DNA from: an uncultured Bacteroidota bacterium
GTDB taxonomy: Bacteria; Bacteroidota; Bacteroidia; Bacteroidales; 4484-276
Assembly: GCA_903930725.1 (NCBI GenBank)
Contig: CAIYZW010000112.1
Span: forward strand, 1 to 7,211
Direction of reading: 5' to 3'
DNA length: 7,211 nucleotides
The notes below the pieces were generated by a model. It was not told the DNA's origin, did no database searches, and saw nothing but the letters and a program-made list of their open reading frames with translations. Positions 6,440 to 7,211 of the stretch are shown piece by piece. The translations under genes were made by a program, and so were the position numbers. The stretch's first letter is position 1. The number at the start of each line of letters is the position of its first letter.

Positions 6440-7211
6440 ATGAAAACTAAAATAATTGCCACTTTAGGGCCAGCATCTTCTTCTAAAAACATACTTAAAA
6501 AGCTCATTTTTGCCGGAGTAGATGTTTTCAGGCTGAATTTTTCGCACGGGAAACATGACGAATTTGAGCGGATTATTGCCGATATCCGCGAGTTGAACCA
6601 CAAACTCGAAACACACATCGCCATTTTAGCCGACCTGCAAGGGCCAAAAATCAGGATTGGCGAGCTTCCCGGCGGTTTTCTCGATCTCAAAAAAGACGAT
6701 TTGGTAAACTTTACCACGATTCGCGAAACCGAAATTTCGGATAAAGTTTTTATCAATTATCCCGACTTTCCAAAAGATGTAAAAGTTGGAGAAAGCATTT
6801 TACTTGATGACGGGAAAATGACCTTACAGATTGTGGAAACCGACAAACGAACCGAAGTAAAAGCCCGCGTGGTGATTGGCGGAAAACTGATGCCACGAAA
6901 AGGTGTAAACCTGCCCGATACCTTAATTTCGCTACCTTCATTATCAGAAAAAGACAAAGAAGACCTGAAGTTTATTTTGAAAATGAATATCGAATGGATC
7001 GGGCTTTCGTTTGTGCGAACGGCTGGTGATATTGCAGAATTAAAAGATTTGATTGAAGGATTTGAGCCTACGAATTTTCCCGGAATTATTGCGAAAATCG
7101 AAAAACCAGAAGCCGTACAAAACCTCGAAAACATTATACAGATTGCCGATGGAATTATGGTAGCACGCGGCGACCTGGGCGTTGAAGTGCCGCTTCAGGC
7201 TGTTCCTGTTA
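6440..7211 (+). CDS. pyk: Pyruvate kinase (N-terminal 257 residues, truncated by window edge)
   Basis: Pyruvate kinase converts phosphoenolpyruvate and ADP to pyruvate and ATP, the last step of glycolysis. The frame is open from the ATG at 6440 to the window end (257 full codons), so roughly the last 210 residues of a typical 470-residue protein are missing. Motifs are in order: ATLGPAS (7-13), FRLNFSHG (30-37) with Arg31, Asn33 and Ser35 for substrate and K+ binding, ADLQGPKIRIGE (64-75) with Asp65, the B-domain roughly 76-160 including LLDDGK (121-126), KGVNLPD (154-160), IGLSFVR (187-193), AKIEKPEA (218-225) with catalytic Lys219 and metal ligand Glu221, and VARGDLGVE (241-249) with metal ligand Asp245. 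All catalytic residues that fall in the visible part are present. The start lies 2 bp after the stop of the preceding small gene, pointing to translational coupling. The allosteric C-terminal domain is outside the window, so effector type cannot be judged. Confidence 0.97.
   Translation, partial: MKTKIIATLGPASSSKNILKKLIFAGVDVFRLNFSHGKHDEFERIIADIRELNHKLETHIAILADLQGPKIRIGELPGGFLDLKKDDLVNFTTIRETEISDKVFINYPDFPKDVKVGESILLDDGKMTLQIVETDKRTEVKARVVIGGKLMPRKGVNLPDTLISLPSLSEKDKEDLKFILKMNIEWIGLSFVRTAGDIAELKDLIEGFEPTNFPGIIAKIEKPEAVQNLENIIQIADGIMVARGDLGVEVPLQAVPV

Noticed and set aside
6355..7134. Several minus-strand open frames opposite pyk, up to 133 codons
   Set aside because: All lie opposite the conserved pyruvate kinase frame or the end of the small gene; their serine- and arginine-rich translations are typical of antisense frames.
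1..7211. CRISPR array, tRNA, insertion sequence or phage island
   Set aside because: No regularly spaced repeats, cloverleaf-like sequence, transposase or integrase motifs, or terminal inverted repeats were found on either strand.

Overview
This 7.2 kb window is a dense, low-to-moderate GC stretch of a Bacteroidota chromosome. The evidence is three type IX secretion / gliding proteins found only in that phylum (a PorU N-terminus, a PorP/SprF-family protein and a GldJ-type lipoprotein), the phylum-typical pairing of a small IPExxxVDY-like protein with pyruvate kinase, and the near absence of Shine-Dalgarno sites ahead of well supported starts. A gliding or environmental member near the Bacteroidales/Marinilabiliales or Flavobacteriia is likely. 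The sequence alone does not settle the order.

Layout. Positions 1-513 (minus strand) hold the first 171 residues of PorU, the type IX secretion sortase, which runs off the left edge. A 254-bp divergent intergenic region (514-767) contains a nested inverted repeat and three copies of AAAAAACCGG. On the plus strand follow a PorP/SprF-family outer-membrane protein (768-1775) and, 29 bp later, gldJ (1805-3301), which ends at a clear intrinsic terminator (3326-3361). A second block starts with murF (3409-4704) and, 8 bp later, anmK (4713-5780). After a 120-bp gap with a weak promoter candidate comes a small IPExxxVDY-like protein (5901-6437) and, 2 bp later, pyk (6440 to the right edge, incomplete).

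How the genes work together. The left part belongs to protein export through the type IX system. PorU removes the C-terminal sorting signal of cargo at the cell surface. PorP/SprF-type proteins sit in the outer membrane next to the secretion and adhesin machinery. GldJ is a lipoprotein needed for gliding and secretion in Flavobacterium. The middle part handles the cell wall: MurF finishes the cytoplasmic muropeptide precursor and AnmK recycles anhydro-MurNAc. The right part is central metabolism (last step of glycolysis) plus a small conserved protein of unknown function. The gldJ-murF and small protein-pyk adjacencies match gene order I recall from other Bacteroidota.

I see no tRNA, rRNA, CRISPR array, insertion sequence, phage gene or pseudogene. 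The window looks like ordinary core chromosome. The points most worth a second look are the structured divergent intergenic region, the diverged signature motif of the small protein before pyk, and the apparently non-catalytic FGE fold of GldJ.
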